DNA from: Saccoglossus kowalevskii
Taxonomy: Eukaryota; Hemichordata; Enteropneusta; Harrimaniidae
DNA: 39,486 nucleotides
Direction: 5' to 3'
NCBI RefSeq assembly: GCF_000003605.2
Contig: NW_003120422.1
Location: 415,215 to 454,700 of the forward strand
Part shown: piece by piece, positions 10,773-21,469 of the stretch
Position numbering within the stretch: the stretch's first letter is position 1
How the letters are laid out: each line of letters opens with the position of its first letter
Notes under the pieces: model-generated
Told to the model about the DNA's origin: nothing
The model's input: the letters and a program-made list of their open reading frames with translations, nothing else
The model's database searches: none
Made by a program: the position numbers and the translations under genes

Positions 10773-11177
10773 TGTGAATTCCAGATATATGGCATGTTAT
10801 GTCTATTTGGTGTAAAAGTAACTGAGAAAGCTTTCAAAAATTCAAAAATTGCGAAAAAAGAATTGTTATGATTTTTAAGTAGATAAAGTTCTGGTAGTGA
10901 AGAAATAACGTAAATATTGACATCATATAGTGTATGCATAACGCATTGTTTGTATCTAAAATTTAAATATGCAAATACGCTGGATTGTATATCAACCGTG
11001 GCACTTTAAAGCAGGGGAGTCGTCACCTGCGTATGCGTCAGACGGTCATAGCGTGTCATTGTTTACAAACAAGCGTCTACACATGAGCCTTTGCGATTTT
11101 TGGTTTGAATTGCTATCATCGCTTTAATCACCAAAACCAAATTTTTGAGTGCCAATGACATTTTGGTCATGAATATT

Positions 11178-11592
11178 TTAAATCAGAGGTACATTACTTG
11201 GGGTTTGCAACTCGCATAGTACTGTATGGTGACATCGTGTCAAGATCCCATTCAAGTCTCTTCTCGTAGATAGCGAGACTGAGGCTACGACCTTCTGACA
11301 TGACACATATCAATGTTCAAGGTTTGTAATGAAAAAAATAAACTTTTCTTGTCACTATCATAGTGAAAAATGTAATACATCGAAAATGTACAGAAAATAT
11401 AGTTCTCGTAATCCGTCATATCGTGGTCAGCTATTTTGATCCACCTGGACATCCCAGTATCCTAGTTACCTCGGGCATGCGCATTCGCATTTTTTCTGAG
11501 TTGAAACGCTTGTGCGAGAGCGAGATTGTGACGGGATCTTGGTATCATGTCACCGTAGTTACAAACCCCAAGTAATGTACCTCTGTTTAAAC
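11178..11592. repeat. Large inverted repeat (foldback element)
   Basis: The 24 bases at 11184-11207 (CAGAGGTACATTACTTGGGG then TTTG) are the exact reverse complement of 11562-11585. Similarity continues inward: GGTGACAT and AAGATCCC at 11228-11250 match the complement of GGGATCTT and ATGTCACC at 11533-11553, with a ~15-base insertion in the left arm. The arms enclose about 260 bp. The 70-codon frame across the right arm is probably fortuitous. Confidence 0.8.
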
Positions 11593-11914
11593 CCACACAA
11601 TTTCCAAAATTTTGGTCGAACCATAGAGGTAAAAGTCTGATGTTTACCTCCATGGTCAAAATTTGTAACCAGTAACAAATTATGCTTGTTCGGTACAAAA
11701 TTTTATAAAGAGATATGAAAAATACATATAAATATAAATATAAGGCAGAACCCATTTTTGATCAGAAAAATTCTGGTGCTCAAAGCATTAAATGTAGATG
11801 ACACTCGTGCACTAAACATTTGAATGTCGAGGTTAACTGCATAATTCTTTATTTTTTCAAATTTTTTTATCAATACATGTAGCCAATAGGAAGTTATATA
11901 AATTTTGTAAATAA

Positions 11915-12245
11915 AATTAAAATTGAAATTATAGAAAAAATCTAAATATTGCATTAAAATTTGAACGAGAGAAAAATTGTGTTTGATGTGTTAAAATGGA
12001 AATTTGAAAATTTGATGTGTTTGATGTGTTAAAATGGAAATTTGAAAATTTGATGTGTTAAAATTGAAATTATAGAAAAAATCTAAATATTGCATTAAAA
12101 TTTGAACGAGAGAAAAATTGTGTTTGATGTGTTAAAATGGAAATTTGAAAATTTGATGTGTTAAAATTGAAATTATAGAAAAAATCTAAATATTGCATAA
12201 AAATTTGAACGAAAGAAAAATTGTGTTTGATGTGTTAAAATGGAT
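11915..12245 (+). repeat. Tandem array with nested 38-bp subrepeat
   Basis: TCTAAATATTGCAT starts at 11941, 12082 and 12185, giving periods of 141 and 103 bp. The 38-bp difference is an extra copy of a GTTTGATGTGTTAAAATGGA-type subrepeat inside the first unit, a simple higher-order structure. All units carry AAATTTGAACGA(G/A)AGAAAAA, so turnover is recent. Confidence 0.9.
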
Positions 12246-12643
12246 TTTAATGTATTGTTTCATGCCTATACAAAATCTGAACATCATAAACAATGACCAA
12301 ATCTATTTAATGTGCCACAGTGAATGTGCATAACACAAAAGTTTTCCTGTTTTTCAAAACAGTCTCTTATACTTTTCACAGAATGGTAGAATATCCATTA
12401 ACTTGTTGTTACACTACTATCTTGAGTTAAGTGATGGCAAATGTATATCTCTGTCTTCAATCAGTTTCTTGCATTCATGGCCTATACAGGAAATGATTCA
12501 TGGCTGACAAGTATCACACTTTGGCGCCAAACTCACAGATAAAAATCTGGTAAGTTTCATCACTTTAGCGGATGTACAAGTGACTCTGTTTCATTGAAGG
12601 AAAGACAACTTAGGCTTCAGCTTGCAAATACTGAATCTACATA
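12246..12643. other. Non-coding, nothing recognised
   Basis: No bounded open frame or repeat found. Confidence 0.45.
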
Positions 12644-12827
12644 TACCGTAAAATCTGTATTAGAAGCCGCATCCCTAATAGAAGTCGCACCCATTCTTTT
12701 TGAATAATTGAGAACCAAAAATTCGTCATTTCTCATATGTGTAGATGCTCTAATAGAAGCCGCATCCCCTCTGTTGCATTGTACCATTTTAATAGAAGCC
12801 GCGTCTTCTAATACAGATTTTACAGTA
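12644..12827 (+). mobile_element. MITE family B, complete 184-bp copy
   Basis: Left end TACCGTAAAATCTGTATTAG and right end CTAATACAGATTTTACAGTA are near-perfect inverted repeats (one mismatch). Four internal copies of (C)TAATAGAAG(C/T)CGCA follow the left end, so the family consists largely of repeated short units within TIRs. The ends CTGTAAAAT/ATTTTACAG resemble family A, which suggests mobilisation by the same or a related transposase (inference). Open frames on both strands are by-products. Confidence 0.9.
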
Positions 12828-13965
12828 CTACATATATCCACACGTTTGATTCCAGAAAATTTGCATGTGCCTTTAAGGGGGCATTTCTAGTAAGCCTAAT
12901 CTCACAACAAATTTACTTTCTGGATTAAAATTACAATGAATAACAAAAGATAGATTAATTATGTAAACAACATAATCAATAGTAATTTAATATGGGACTT
13001 TTTTGGCCTGAAATAAAGGATTAATAATAATAATAATAGTGTCCCATGATTCTTTGGTGCAATCCATGGGATTGAGCGGTTTCCATTTAAAAATAATTTT
13101 CACAAGAAACTATGACACTTATTTTCACCCGGTATGAAAATCAAAATTTTTAAAAACTCTCATAAAATTACATAAAGAATCTTACAACATTTTGTGTGTA
13201 CACAAAACATGGAGTTGAAATTTCACATAACATGGCATATAAATTTAGCATCCAAATGACAAAATGTGACATTAATATATCGTGTATATTAATATACATA
13301 TTACTGAATGTTTGATGGGTGAAGCAGTTAACCCTTTCAGACCATTTACGATTTTGTATATTTCTGTAATTTTATTGTTAATTTTGGACCAAATAGGCAT
13401 AATTTTTTATTGATTACAAATCTTTATAACAATTTTGAAAAAAAATTGGTGTTAATTTTATGAAAAATGAAGTTTTAGAAAAAAAAAACCTTCTTCAATT
13501 TTGTTTTGAAACAAGTGGAAAAAACATAGAAACAAAATATGTGAGTAAAATTTTTTAAAGTTGCATCTTAATTTTATTTTGAAAGAAGCGAAAGAGCACA
13601 TTTTTGTGAGTACTATGCTCATTTCACCTCATGCATTGAGAAACCTTCTTCACAATTTAGGAGCATCTCTCGCATTTGACATATATACATACAAATCACT
13701 TGAATCAGCCAGACACGCTCTGGTTTGCTGATTACAAAGCTGAACACATCAACTGAACACACTGGTGTAATACATAACAAGTAATCATCACATGTTTCAC
13801 GCAATCAAGTGTTATCAAGCGCTCCTTGACTTTCGATTAAAAGTCCTCACATGGCTGTAAATTTCCATTCAGAGTGTGTTGTTAAATGGGCCAGAACAGA
13901 GCGACCTGACACCACGTCTTAGATATCGGCCTAGTTTGCAGCGTGCCGCTCCTCCAACTATCTCT
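12828..13965. other. Non-coding, low complexity
   Basis: AT-rich, with (AAT)n at 13020-13037 and long A/T runs. The 61-codon minus frame at 13619-13804 is unsupported. Confidence 0.45.
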
Positions 13966-14215
13966 GCTTTGATAACGTATCTTTTAAAGCTAATTAATTT
14001 GGTATTTTGGTACCGTTAGAATAATAGCCAATTTTAATTTCTTTCAGAACTTCACCGACTAATCCGAGGATGAAGTTATTCTAACTTACAATGCTTTGAT
14101 AGGGTAGCTGCTAAAACTAATTATTTTCTTGTCCTGACTAGTTTGGAATAACACAGGCCTACTGTGCTTGCCTAAGAACTTTGCCGACAAGGCCTGGTTT
14201 GAAGTTACACTAACT
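13966..14215 (+). repeat. Diverged 127-bp tandem duplication
   Basis: GCTTTGATA at 13966 and GCTTTGAT at 14093 begin two halves that share AGCTAATTA/AACTAATTA, (TT)AGAATAA/GGAATAA, AGAACTT, GCCGAC/ACCGAC and GAAGTTA..CTAACTT in the same order. They are diverged but collinear, and immediately precede the CpG-rich patch. Confidence 0.65.
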
Positions 14216-14269
14216 TTTGTTGTTTTCATAGACTGTTTTTCAGAGTAGGCCTGGACTTCTCTGCTACTC

Positions 14270-14680
14270 TAGATCTCGCGCGCTATAATAAATACGATGC
14301 ATGCGTTATCCCGCGCAGCTGTATTGCGCATGCGTTAGGGAAAAAATCTGGGCAAAATAAAATTTCTCGGCACGACTAAAAAAAAAACTTCTCGGCTTAT
14401 GATCAGTGTGACTGCGCGTGCGCCGTCAACAGCGTGCTAGCATATTTTTTTCGGCATGGCTGAAAAATAAAATCTCGGCAATTGGTCAGAATGAATACGT
14501 TTATATACGGTCAAGAAAACCAGCTCGGAATTTGTTTGAAAATAAACTCGGCTCGGCCGATATGGAATAGTAAAATCTCAGCATACAAAAATAAAATCTC
14601 GTCACAATCACATTAGTGAAATAATATTCTCGGCGATGGATCTTTCTCCGAAAAAGAAATTCCGGCTTTTATTTTCTGCT
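14270..14680. promoter_or_regulatory. CpG-rich patch with NRF1-like sites and CTCGGC words
   Basis: CpG density jumps relative to the flanks (CTCGCGCGC, CCGCGCAG, TGCGCATGCG, TGCGCGTGCGCCG). TGCGCATGCG near 14324-14336 and GCGCGTGCGC near 14413-14423 match the NRF1 palindrome. From 14365 to 14660 the word CTCGGC or a one-base variant recurs about nine times, usually after an A/T run such as AAATAAAAT. This could be an unmethylated promoter or an unusual simple repeat. No coding exon was identified on either side. Confidence 0.4.
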
Positions 14681-15423
14681 ACCGGGAACAAATTAATTTT
14701 TATCAGATGTTGAAAAAAATTGAAGTTTTCTCGACAAATGGTGACTGCCGTTAGTTTTGCCTTATATGTGTCCTTTCAATTGAATAAAAATATTTATCGG
14801 GGGTCCCCTACGGCTTTCCATAATATATATATACATAAGATAAACATTAAATTTATTAAATAACACTCTATCGTCATCAGGTTATGTAAATAAACAAATT
14901 ATTTTACACATGATGTACATGTCACATGGGACCCACACTGAACATGACATGAAGTTGCTTTAATATAAACAATATAATAAATTTTTTTTAGCCATTTCTA
15001 AATTTGCTCTGTACATATTCATGAGTTCACATTACATACTGTCTGAAATCTTATTAACAATAATGTATAAGTTGTTTCAATATACCTAATATTTTTGAAA
15101 TGTAGGCATGACTGCTAGGACTGCTAAAATTTACTGTGTGAGCAAATGTTGTGTATATTATTAAAAAGGGGATCCTCAATCCCTGGGATTACACAATGGA
15201 ATCATGAGATACTATTGTTCTTGTTGTTTAAACAACTAATCTGTCTATTGCTGCCTATTGTCTTTTTGAATCAATTATGAAATAAACTGAAAATTAATCC
15301 AATAAACAACAATTAAGCCTGCCCTGTGTGATTTAAAAACAAACAATATTATATCTGTATTGGTTGCATGGGACCCATATAAAATCTGGATCAGCAGGTA
15401 CTTTGAATAAGCAAATACTATTC
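14681..15423. other. Non-coding, nothing recognised
   Basis: AT-rich. CAATCCCTGGGATT at about 15178 is nearly complementary to TCCCAGGGATTG at about 16157, a distant weak inverted pair whose meaning is unclear. Confidence 0.4.
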
Positions 15424-15556
15424 TTAAAGGGTGGCAGTCGTCTTGCCGCGTCCTGTTCAATATGGGACTCATAGCGACGTATACAACGCGTGTAAAATAC
15501 ATTGTTTATTTACATGAAATTGGAAAACACGCTGCACGACGACCACCGCGCTTTAA
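15424..15556. mobile_element. Small MITE-like element (family C)
   Basis: Left end TTAAAGGGTGGCAGTCGTCT and right end (reverse complement) TTAAAGCGCGGTGGTCGTCG are imperfect inverted termini of a 133-bp GC-richer element. TTAA at the outer edges hints at a piggyBac-type TTAA target (inference). A related end, TTTAAAGCAGGGGAGTCGTC, occurs near 11005. Confidence 0.55.
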
Positions 15557-16734
15557 ATTATTGTAATATATCTGCTCAATGAGACTGGTAATGTGAATGC
15601 AATAAGGTTTCTGTTAACTCTAAACCAAAGGATCAAACCCAGACTACTTGTCTGTTTCCTTATCACCATCCTTTTCTGTTTATATTATTTTGCCCAGTGT
15701 CCATGTCAAAGTTTTAATTTGCTCATTCAACCAAACGGACTATTTAGATTTCAAAAATGTTACAATCAACACAGCCGGGATCTCATTTTAGTCATGTTGA
15801 CCTCACTGTAATAACTTTAAATATTAATTTTACAATTTTAATAGAAAACGATGGTTACAACTGACATTCTGTTCTGGTGTCTTATAGAATTCAATTATGA
15901 TACAGTCTCAGCGATGGAAAGTACAACATCTGGATTAAAAGGTCAGGGCATGAAATTCAAATCAGAAGCATTCCAAAAAAGAAAAGCTTTTATATACGAG
16001 TACCCAAACAAACTTTGAATGAAACATTATTTTCAGGAAACCAATTCAGTCAAATGTGTATCAATGCATGCATACTTAAACATACTTTACACATACATGT
16101 ATGTGACATGGTGGGACCCACGTTTTAATAACATGGAATAGCAAACTATATTGTGCAGTCCCAGGGATTGACAGTTGGTTCTTGGACTGAAAAGAAATGT
16201 CAACTTTTGGCTAACAATTAATTTTTACTAAATTTCATGAAAAACAAATTTTCCTAATTTTCGCATATTCTTTATTTTAGTTTAGGCGAAAAAATGCGAC
16301 TATATATACATAATTTACGCGAAGCAAAACCACTTTTTTGCTTTTTTTGTATCTCTTTGGGAGGGGGAGGGGGTTAAAATAGCTTCTTTTTTTTAAGAAA
16401 AAAATAAATATGAAAATGATATACCCATCTATACCTAGATATGATTTTTGATCAAATGGAACAACACTGTGCATCAACCTCCCATACACCAATGAGAGGT
16501 TTACCACAATGTGACCACCCGACTACCTTTAATAGTCAGAGTCCAAACAACACTCATCACATTCTAACCAACTCTTACAGCAAATAAACTACACAGCTCA
16601 GTTTATTTACATAGGCAAAGAGTATAAGAGTGAGAAGTGTAGTGAGTACACCATTATATAATCATAGTTGTATTGATGACAGGTTAAATACCTCCTCCGA
16701 GAGACAGTAAATAATACTGACCATAGACCTTGTA
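15557..16734. other. Non-coding, no gene recognised
   Basis: Chance open frames of 72 and 76 codons lack splice support. The sequence is AT-rich with short homopolymers. Confidence 0.45.
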
Positions 16735-16926
16735 ATACTGAAAAATGCTTTATTTTCGCTTGGATTTATTTATGCTATTTTTGCTGAAGGGATGATTCAG
16801 TGAAAATAAAATCCAGTGAAAATACATGTTTTCCTGTACATTACATTCAACTCAAATCAATTCCATACAAACCACCCAAAAAATCTTTCCAGCAAAAATT
16901 AATTCCAACTAAAATAAAGTACATAG
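16735..16926 (-). mobile_element. MITE family A copy 4 (degraded)
   Basis: Left end TACTGAAAAATGCTTTATTT, interior GCTGAAGGGATGATTCAGTG and CCATACAAACCACCCAAAA, right end AACTAAAATAAAGTAC. Reverse orientation relative to copy 1. The right terminus has lost its TTTTACAGTA. Confidence 0.85.
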
Positions 16927-17817
16927 TTATTTTCTGCCAGAAAGTTGTACTTTACATGACTGTTTAAATCCAGAAAACAAAAATATCTAGCTACCAACTA
17001 TTTTGCATATAGTGTGCAATCACATCATACAAAGTACCCTCCTCTTCCAAGCCCCCCCCCCCATTTTACATGATTCACCCCTAACTTGAACCTTTGAATG
17101 CAAAACTGCATATGCATGTATGTATCCTAAAATGAATGATTATGTGTTTGAACTTGATCAGTCTAGGTCTGTGATCCAGGCATGTCGGAGATTTCAGGTG
17201 CAGACGGCCGAACGCACGCACACATGCACGAGGTAAAATTATAATTTTTATTTTAATTTCCTCCTAAATGAATATTAATTTTTATTTTATTTTTATTTAT
17301 CTGCTTTTCCTAGCATGTAAGTTCATTGAAGGGTAAAAACTTTTTTTATCCTAACTGAATTCTTATCATGCAAAAGTCATTTTATTTTAACCCAGGTAAA
17401 AAAATGTGGAATATGTATACTGCAAATGTGACAAAATTATATATTACAGAAATAAAGTTCTGTATTCTACAATATCTTTTGATATTGCCAGTAAGCCGAC
17501 AGCTGTCTAAAATCATGGGAATTTGAATCAGTCACTGTTGTCTTGTCCTCAATTACCCCCCTAATTATAAAATTGTCAATCCCTTAACTACTGTCTATTT
17601 TAATTTTTAATTTCTATTTTAAATCTTTATTTTTATTTTAATTGATGCCCATGCTCTCTTTGCTTTCAACTGCCTGACAGAGGGACTTATAAAGTTCAAC
17701 CGTGCATAATTCATGTACGAGTTACGCAGAATACAACTGTCTTATAACAGTAGTCTGCCGCCGCCGCATCGGTTCTTATAAGAACAAGACTACATAATCA
17801 CCACCGGGATCCCCAGG
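16927..17817. other. Non-coding, low complexity and dispersed-repeat fragment
   Basis: C11 run at 17052-17062. At 17150-17225 a fragment (GTTTGAACTTGATCA, GGCATGTCGGAGAT, GCAGACGG) resembles 25345-25385 and looks like one dispersed repeat. TTCTTATAAGAA at 17773-17784 is a 12-base palindrome within a larger imperfect hairpin (AGTAGTCT...AGACTAC). T/A-rich 17240-17300 and 17600-17645. Confidence 0.4.
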
Positions 17818-17842
17818 CTATTCAGATACCATTTCAGCCCAG
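17818..17842 (-). CDS. Gene X, tentative terminal exon
   Basis: A minus-strand acceptor (GATGTTGTCAGGCAG) is followed by a frame that completes the split Arg codon of the preceding exon and adds WAEMVSE before a TAG stop. The intron (17843-17944) would be 102 bp, short like the 155-bp intron upstream. Support is only acceptor shape and phase agreement. An alternative is that the donor at 17944 splices to a more distant exon. Confidence 0.3.
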
Positions 17843-17944
17843 CTGCCTGACAACATCAAAACACCAATCAAAAGACAGTCAATTTAAGAACATACAACTG
17901 AATATGAAATTAAAACACGCTTAACAAAGAGTTCGTGTACTCAC

Positions 17945-18136
17945 CGGTCGTTCCCGCCGGCTACGTCTTCAGTATAAAATTTTCCCACAGAAAGTTGAGA
18001 AGCCTGGAGCAAAACTGTCGCAGGTTCTACTTTCAAGAGTTTAAATAATTCACTAATTTGATGTTGGCTCCCTGTTGTTAACAGTTCACTCTGAAGCTTA
18101 CTTGTACATGTATCACCATCAATATGAACTTGATGA
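17945..18136 (-). CDS. Gene X, exon encoding a helical segment (unknown protein)
   Basis: A 192-nt open segment bounded by a good acceptor (CATTGCTTTTGCCAG) and a strong donor (CCG|GTGAGT). It begins and ends in phase 2 and joins the upstream exon without a shift. It encodes about 64 residues, beginning HQVHIDGDTC and ending GKFYTEDVAGGND, with leucine-rich segments such as SELFKLLKV and TVLLQAS that look alpha-helical. Codon choice and balanced base composition differ from the surrounding AT-rich DNA. I do not recognise the family. Starting the exon at the earlier TAG|GTGGTC acceptor would break the frame with the upstream exon. Confidence 0.6.
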
Positions 18137-18291
18137 CTGGCAAAAGCAATGAATTTACAGACCACCTAACTTACTTGAAATTAATCTACAAGTTCATAAC
18201 TTTCCTCTCCGAAGAAATTTTACATTCAAGACTTTTTTTCAAAGTAAAAATATTATTATCATTGTACCCTTGCAACAGCAAAGAAGCTTAC

Positions 18292-18488
18292 CGATATTGT
18301 TGACAGTTCAGAACTAATTTGGGAAAAATTTGTAACAGATTTTGGAATAATTTTCTTCTTTCCAGATTTGTTTTGGATCTCTGCCAGGGTGTCTCGAATT
18401 CAATGGTGTAATTTTCACAACTGTAGGACCGAACCATTTTACTGACAGGGGTGTGTACTGGCATGTAATCTAACGTAACACAATGAAA
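18292..18488 (-). CDS. Gene X, exon encoding Cys-containing segment (unknown protein)
   Basis: A 197-nt open segment after a textbook acceptor (TTTGTGTATTTTCAG) and before donor CG|GTAAGC. It starts in phase 0 and ends in phase 2, matching the next exon across a 155-bp intron. It encodes 65 residues including YMPVHTPVSKMVRSYSCEN, an N-Y-T glycosylation sequon, ETPWQRSKTNLERRKLF and a leucine-rich stretch NLLQIFPKLVLNC. Three Cys in this exon and one in the next suit an extracellular protein, but the family is unknown to me. It could also be an internal exon of a larger protein. It is not part of the navigator CH domain. Confidence 0.6.
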
Positions 18489-18738
18489 CTGAAAATACAC
18501 AAATCATAGGAAATGCATCATCATTTTCATAAAATTGCTTTTCAACTCAAACATTATTTTTTACTTCCTTGCTTCCTTATAGCTAAAATCAAGTTCCCTC
18601 AGATTAAAACTTGTCAATCCTATTCTAAAATGGTAGAGCCTCTTCCAAATATGGTAATTCCTATCACTGAATATCATAGGTTTATCTAGTTAATAGGAAT
18701 GTATCACTTTTACAAGCATCTCTGGCTGTCCAAATTAC

Positions 18739-18777
18739 AGCAAATATATATAGTATCTGTGAATGACGAGTTGCCAT
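18739..18777 (-). CDS. Gene X, tentative first exon (signal-peptide-like)
   Basis: ATG at 18777 lies in an excellent Kozak context (CATCACCATGGCA). The 13 codons encode MATRHSQILYIFA; joined in phase 0 to the next exon this gives a hydrophobic run ILYIFAFHCVTL after a basic N-terminus, typical of a signal peptide. The donor CT|GTAATT is weak, and this is the main doubt. With the other three segments the reading frame totals 453 nt, 150 residues plus stop. Confidence 0.3.
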
Positions 18778-19082
18778 GGTGATGACTTACAGTAATTACA
18801 TTGAGAATATTCACAAAAATATTTATTTTTTTAAATCCTGTATGCAAAATGCATTTTTTATTGTTATATTTCTGTTAGTAACTTTTTCATCAGTTGTTAC
18901 TAAAATTAAAGGATAACAACAGTTACTGAATCTGAACTCTGCATCAGACTACAATTTTAAAATATATTTAAAATTCTCTTTCTCGGAACATAACAATATA
19001 ATAGTTTGGGATTAAGTTTGAGACGGTGGCATCATCACCTAGGTGTAGCTGATCAATTCTTAATCAAATTCTAAGTTCACTT
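18778..19082. other. 5' flank of gene X, AT-rich
   Basis: On the minus strand AATAAATATTTT about 40 bases before the ATG could serve as a TATA-like element. Nothing else was seen. Confidence 0.3.
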
Positions 19083-19260
19083 ACGAATGCGACTTTGGGG
19101 GAGCCTTGGTTAAGGTCCGCAGGTGCTTGTGTTTGACTGAGCCTGGTTGACGCCAGGATAGCGCATTAAATTGCCATTTGATATGTAGATGGTCGCACAG
19201 CTATGTCATGTAGTCCCAAACAGGAAATGAATTCTGTGGCAAATTGCACTATGTGTCAGC
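19083..19260 (+). mobile_element. SINE body fragment
   Basis: GAATGCGACTTTGGGGGAGC, CCTTGGTTAAGG, CGCCAGGATAGCGCATTAAA, CATGTAGTCCCAAACA and TTCTGTGGCA match the body of the SINE at 9245-9605 in order. The tRNA-like head is absent. An A12 run follows at about 19266. Confidence 0.85.
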
Positions 19261-20514
19261 AGTACAAAAAAAAAAAAGTCAAGAGAGACAACAGTGACAA
19301 AACGTCCAAAAATGTCGCCTGTCACAAAAACATTTAAAATTCTAAGTCCAGAAATTCAATTATCCGCACAGAGCAACGACTACTATCGGTAATATGATCA
19401 AACAAGTCGGTTATTGTGAAGCTCAGTGATATTACAAGATCTGGACAACAACAGAAATTACCAGAAACTGACAATAATCTGGTAAATATCTGTCTTATCC
19501 CCCATTACCAATGCAGTGACGTTCCCCATCCATGTACATGCAAGGGAAATCAGCATGTGTGGCCTCAACTTTTCAGTACAGGTACGCCTTGAACGTGGCG
19601 GACAGTGACTGCGCTCAGACAAAAAAAAAATGTGTTTGATTAATTTCTGTCATATTTCCAAACGTCCAAGCAGTAGAACATACTATTCGCGTGTGGTCAT
19701 GGTAATACCGTTGTGAACTGCACGTTTGTATCTGACAACAGATCTACGGTTGGTCAACCGTGCGCAACATGCTAACATACGATCCTCTCATTACGCCATG
19801 TGTTCGGGGTAATAGTAAACTCATAATGGAGCACAAAGTTTATCAAGACATGATGGTGTTGATGATTATACGATACAAACACTAAAAAGATGCAGCTGGA
19901 ACTGAGACAAGTGAAAAAATATCTCTGTAAAATGCTGACTTTTACAACAAGGATATTCACCTATTTCACAAGGTTGGTTTGGGAAATGCTTCTTATGAAA
20001 AGCAGATCTTTTGAAATGATAGAATCAAGAAAATGCTGTGTTGCAGCAAGCGGAGTGAAAACAGACTGCCTCTTACACAACCAGATAGATTTCTTCCCAC
20101 GAAAAATATCTCTGCCCCCCCCCCCTCTATATTTCTAAAAATGTACATTTTGAATTTTAATATGCATAACATGATATATACGGTTTTGCAGGTTTGTCAC
20201 GTGACTCAATCTGACCAATCAGAAGCAATTGTTGACCTTATTTGCATATTCAAATCTATTTTTAATAACAAATGCAGAAATGATCTGTATCATCTGTTTA
20301 TTTAAGAACAAATTCAAAATATAATTCCTCCCCACTCCCCCGAGGTTGACACAACTATGAGGAATTGACACCTTAGCACAGTTATTCTATGTTACAAGTA
20401 CTAATTAAATTCATCACCTTAATTATAATTTAAGCCTGATAACAGTCAGTTTTAAAGTGAAGACACAATTAGTCCAGTCACATGAGTAATAAACATAATA
20501 ACATCATTATCAAT
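19261..20514. other. Non-coding, with one open plus-strand stretch
   Basis: 19267-19396 (+) is open for over 40 codons (MSPVTKTFKILSPEIQLSAQ) and ends at a donor-like CG|GTAATA, but no acceptor was found. C11 run at 20115-20125. The remainder is featureless up to the assembly gap. Confidence 0.35.
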
Positions 20515-20628
20515 NNNNNNNNNNNNNNNNNNNNNNNNNNNNNNNNNNNNNNNNNNNNNNNNNNNNNNNNNNNNNNNNNNNNNNNNNNNNNNNNNNNNNN
20601 NNNNNNNNNNNNNNNNNNNNNNNNNNNN
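20515..20628. other. Assembly gap (114 N)
   Basis: Run of N. True length is unknown. It lies where a downstream navigator exon could be hidden. Confidence 0.99.
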
Positions 20629-20788
20629 CTTAATTGTGACAATATTTTATCAACCTTCTAACTTATCACCTATATTCCCCAATCTGGGTAATGGAATGAC
20701 CCTATTGTTAGCCAGACATGGAATATTCCATTGACGAGTCATATGGAGGTGGAGAACAAACTAATTCCCTGTCTGGATAATGGAATAA

Positions 20789-20986
20789 CTATTGTGGAAT
20801 ACTTTATTTTCGCTGGAATTAATTTTCGCTGAAAAGGCGTTTTGGGCGTTTTGTACATGGAATTGATTTTCACTGATTTTTGATGAGTTTAATTTGAAAT
20901 ATAGGAAAAAAAGTATATTCGCTGGATTTTATTTTCACGGGATCATCCTTTCAGCGAAAATAGCGAAAATAAAGTATTCTACAGTA
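20789..20986 (+). mobile_element. MITE family A copy 5
   Basis: TGTGGAATACTTTATTTTCG at the left, AAAGTATTCTACAGTA at the right. The interior GGCGTTTTGGGCGTTTTGTA and GGAAAAAAAGTATATTCGC nearly match copy 1, including the TGTGG terminal variant. It and copy 1 form a recent subfamily. It lacks the second GCGAAAATAA half-repeat at the right end. Confidence 0.9.
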
Positions 20987-21249
20987 TATTGTTAGTTAAG
21001 TATGGGATATTCCATTAATAGATAATAGGGGTGAAGAGGTTAATTCAAAATATACTAGTTTAAAATTATGTAAGTATGGAACTAATTGAAGAAACTGATT
21101 GTTGCAGTATGTTCCTTATTACTGTTTTTGACCTTTGACCTGCCCTCAAACATTATAAACAATTTCGCATAATAAGGTGTTTTTTTTTGTATTGCACACT
21201 CTAAATTCTAAAATTCTTATTTTTCACCCAAATTAATTTATTTACCACA

Positions 21250-21469
21250 TACTGTCAAATAATTTATTTCGCTTGGAATTTCTTATAACTGAAGGAATGA
21301 TTCAGTGAAAATAAAACCAAGTAGTGAATATAGCTTTTCTTATATGTTTCTGTATGTTACATTCAACTCACTCAACTCATTCAAAAATCACTGAAAAACT
21401 CTACAAAACACCAAACTAATTTTTTTCAGTGAAAATTAACTCCAGCTAAAATAATTGTATTTTACAGTA
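21250..21469 (-). mobile_element. MITE family A copy 6
   Basis: TACTGTCAAATAATTTATTT at the left and TGTATTTTACAGTA at the right. Interior ACTGAAGGAATGATTCAGTG and CTACAAAACACC in reverse orientation. A small internal expansion of CAACTCA is present. Confidence 0.85.

Noticed and set aside
19267-19396. Plus-strand open stretch ending at a GTAATA donor-like site
   Set aside because: Begins in an A-run just after a SINE fragment; no acceptor and no homology seen.
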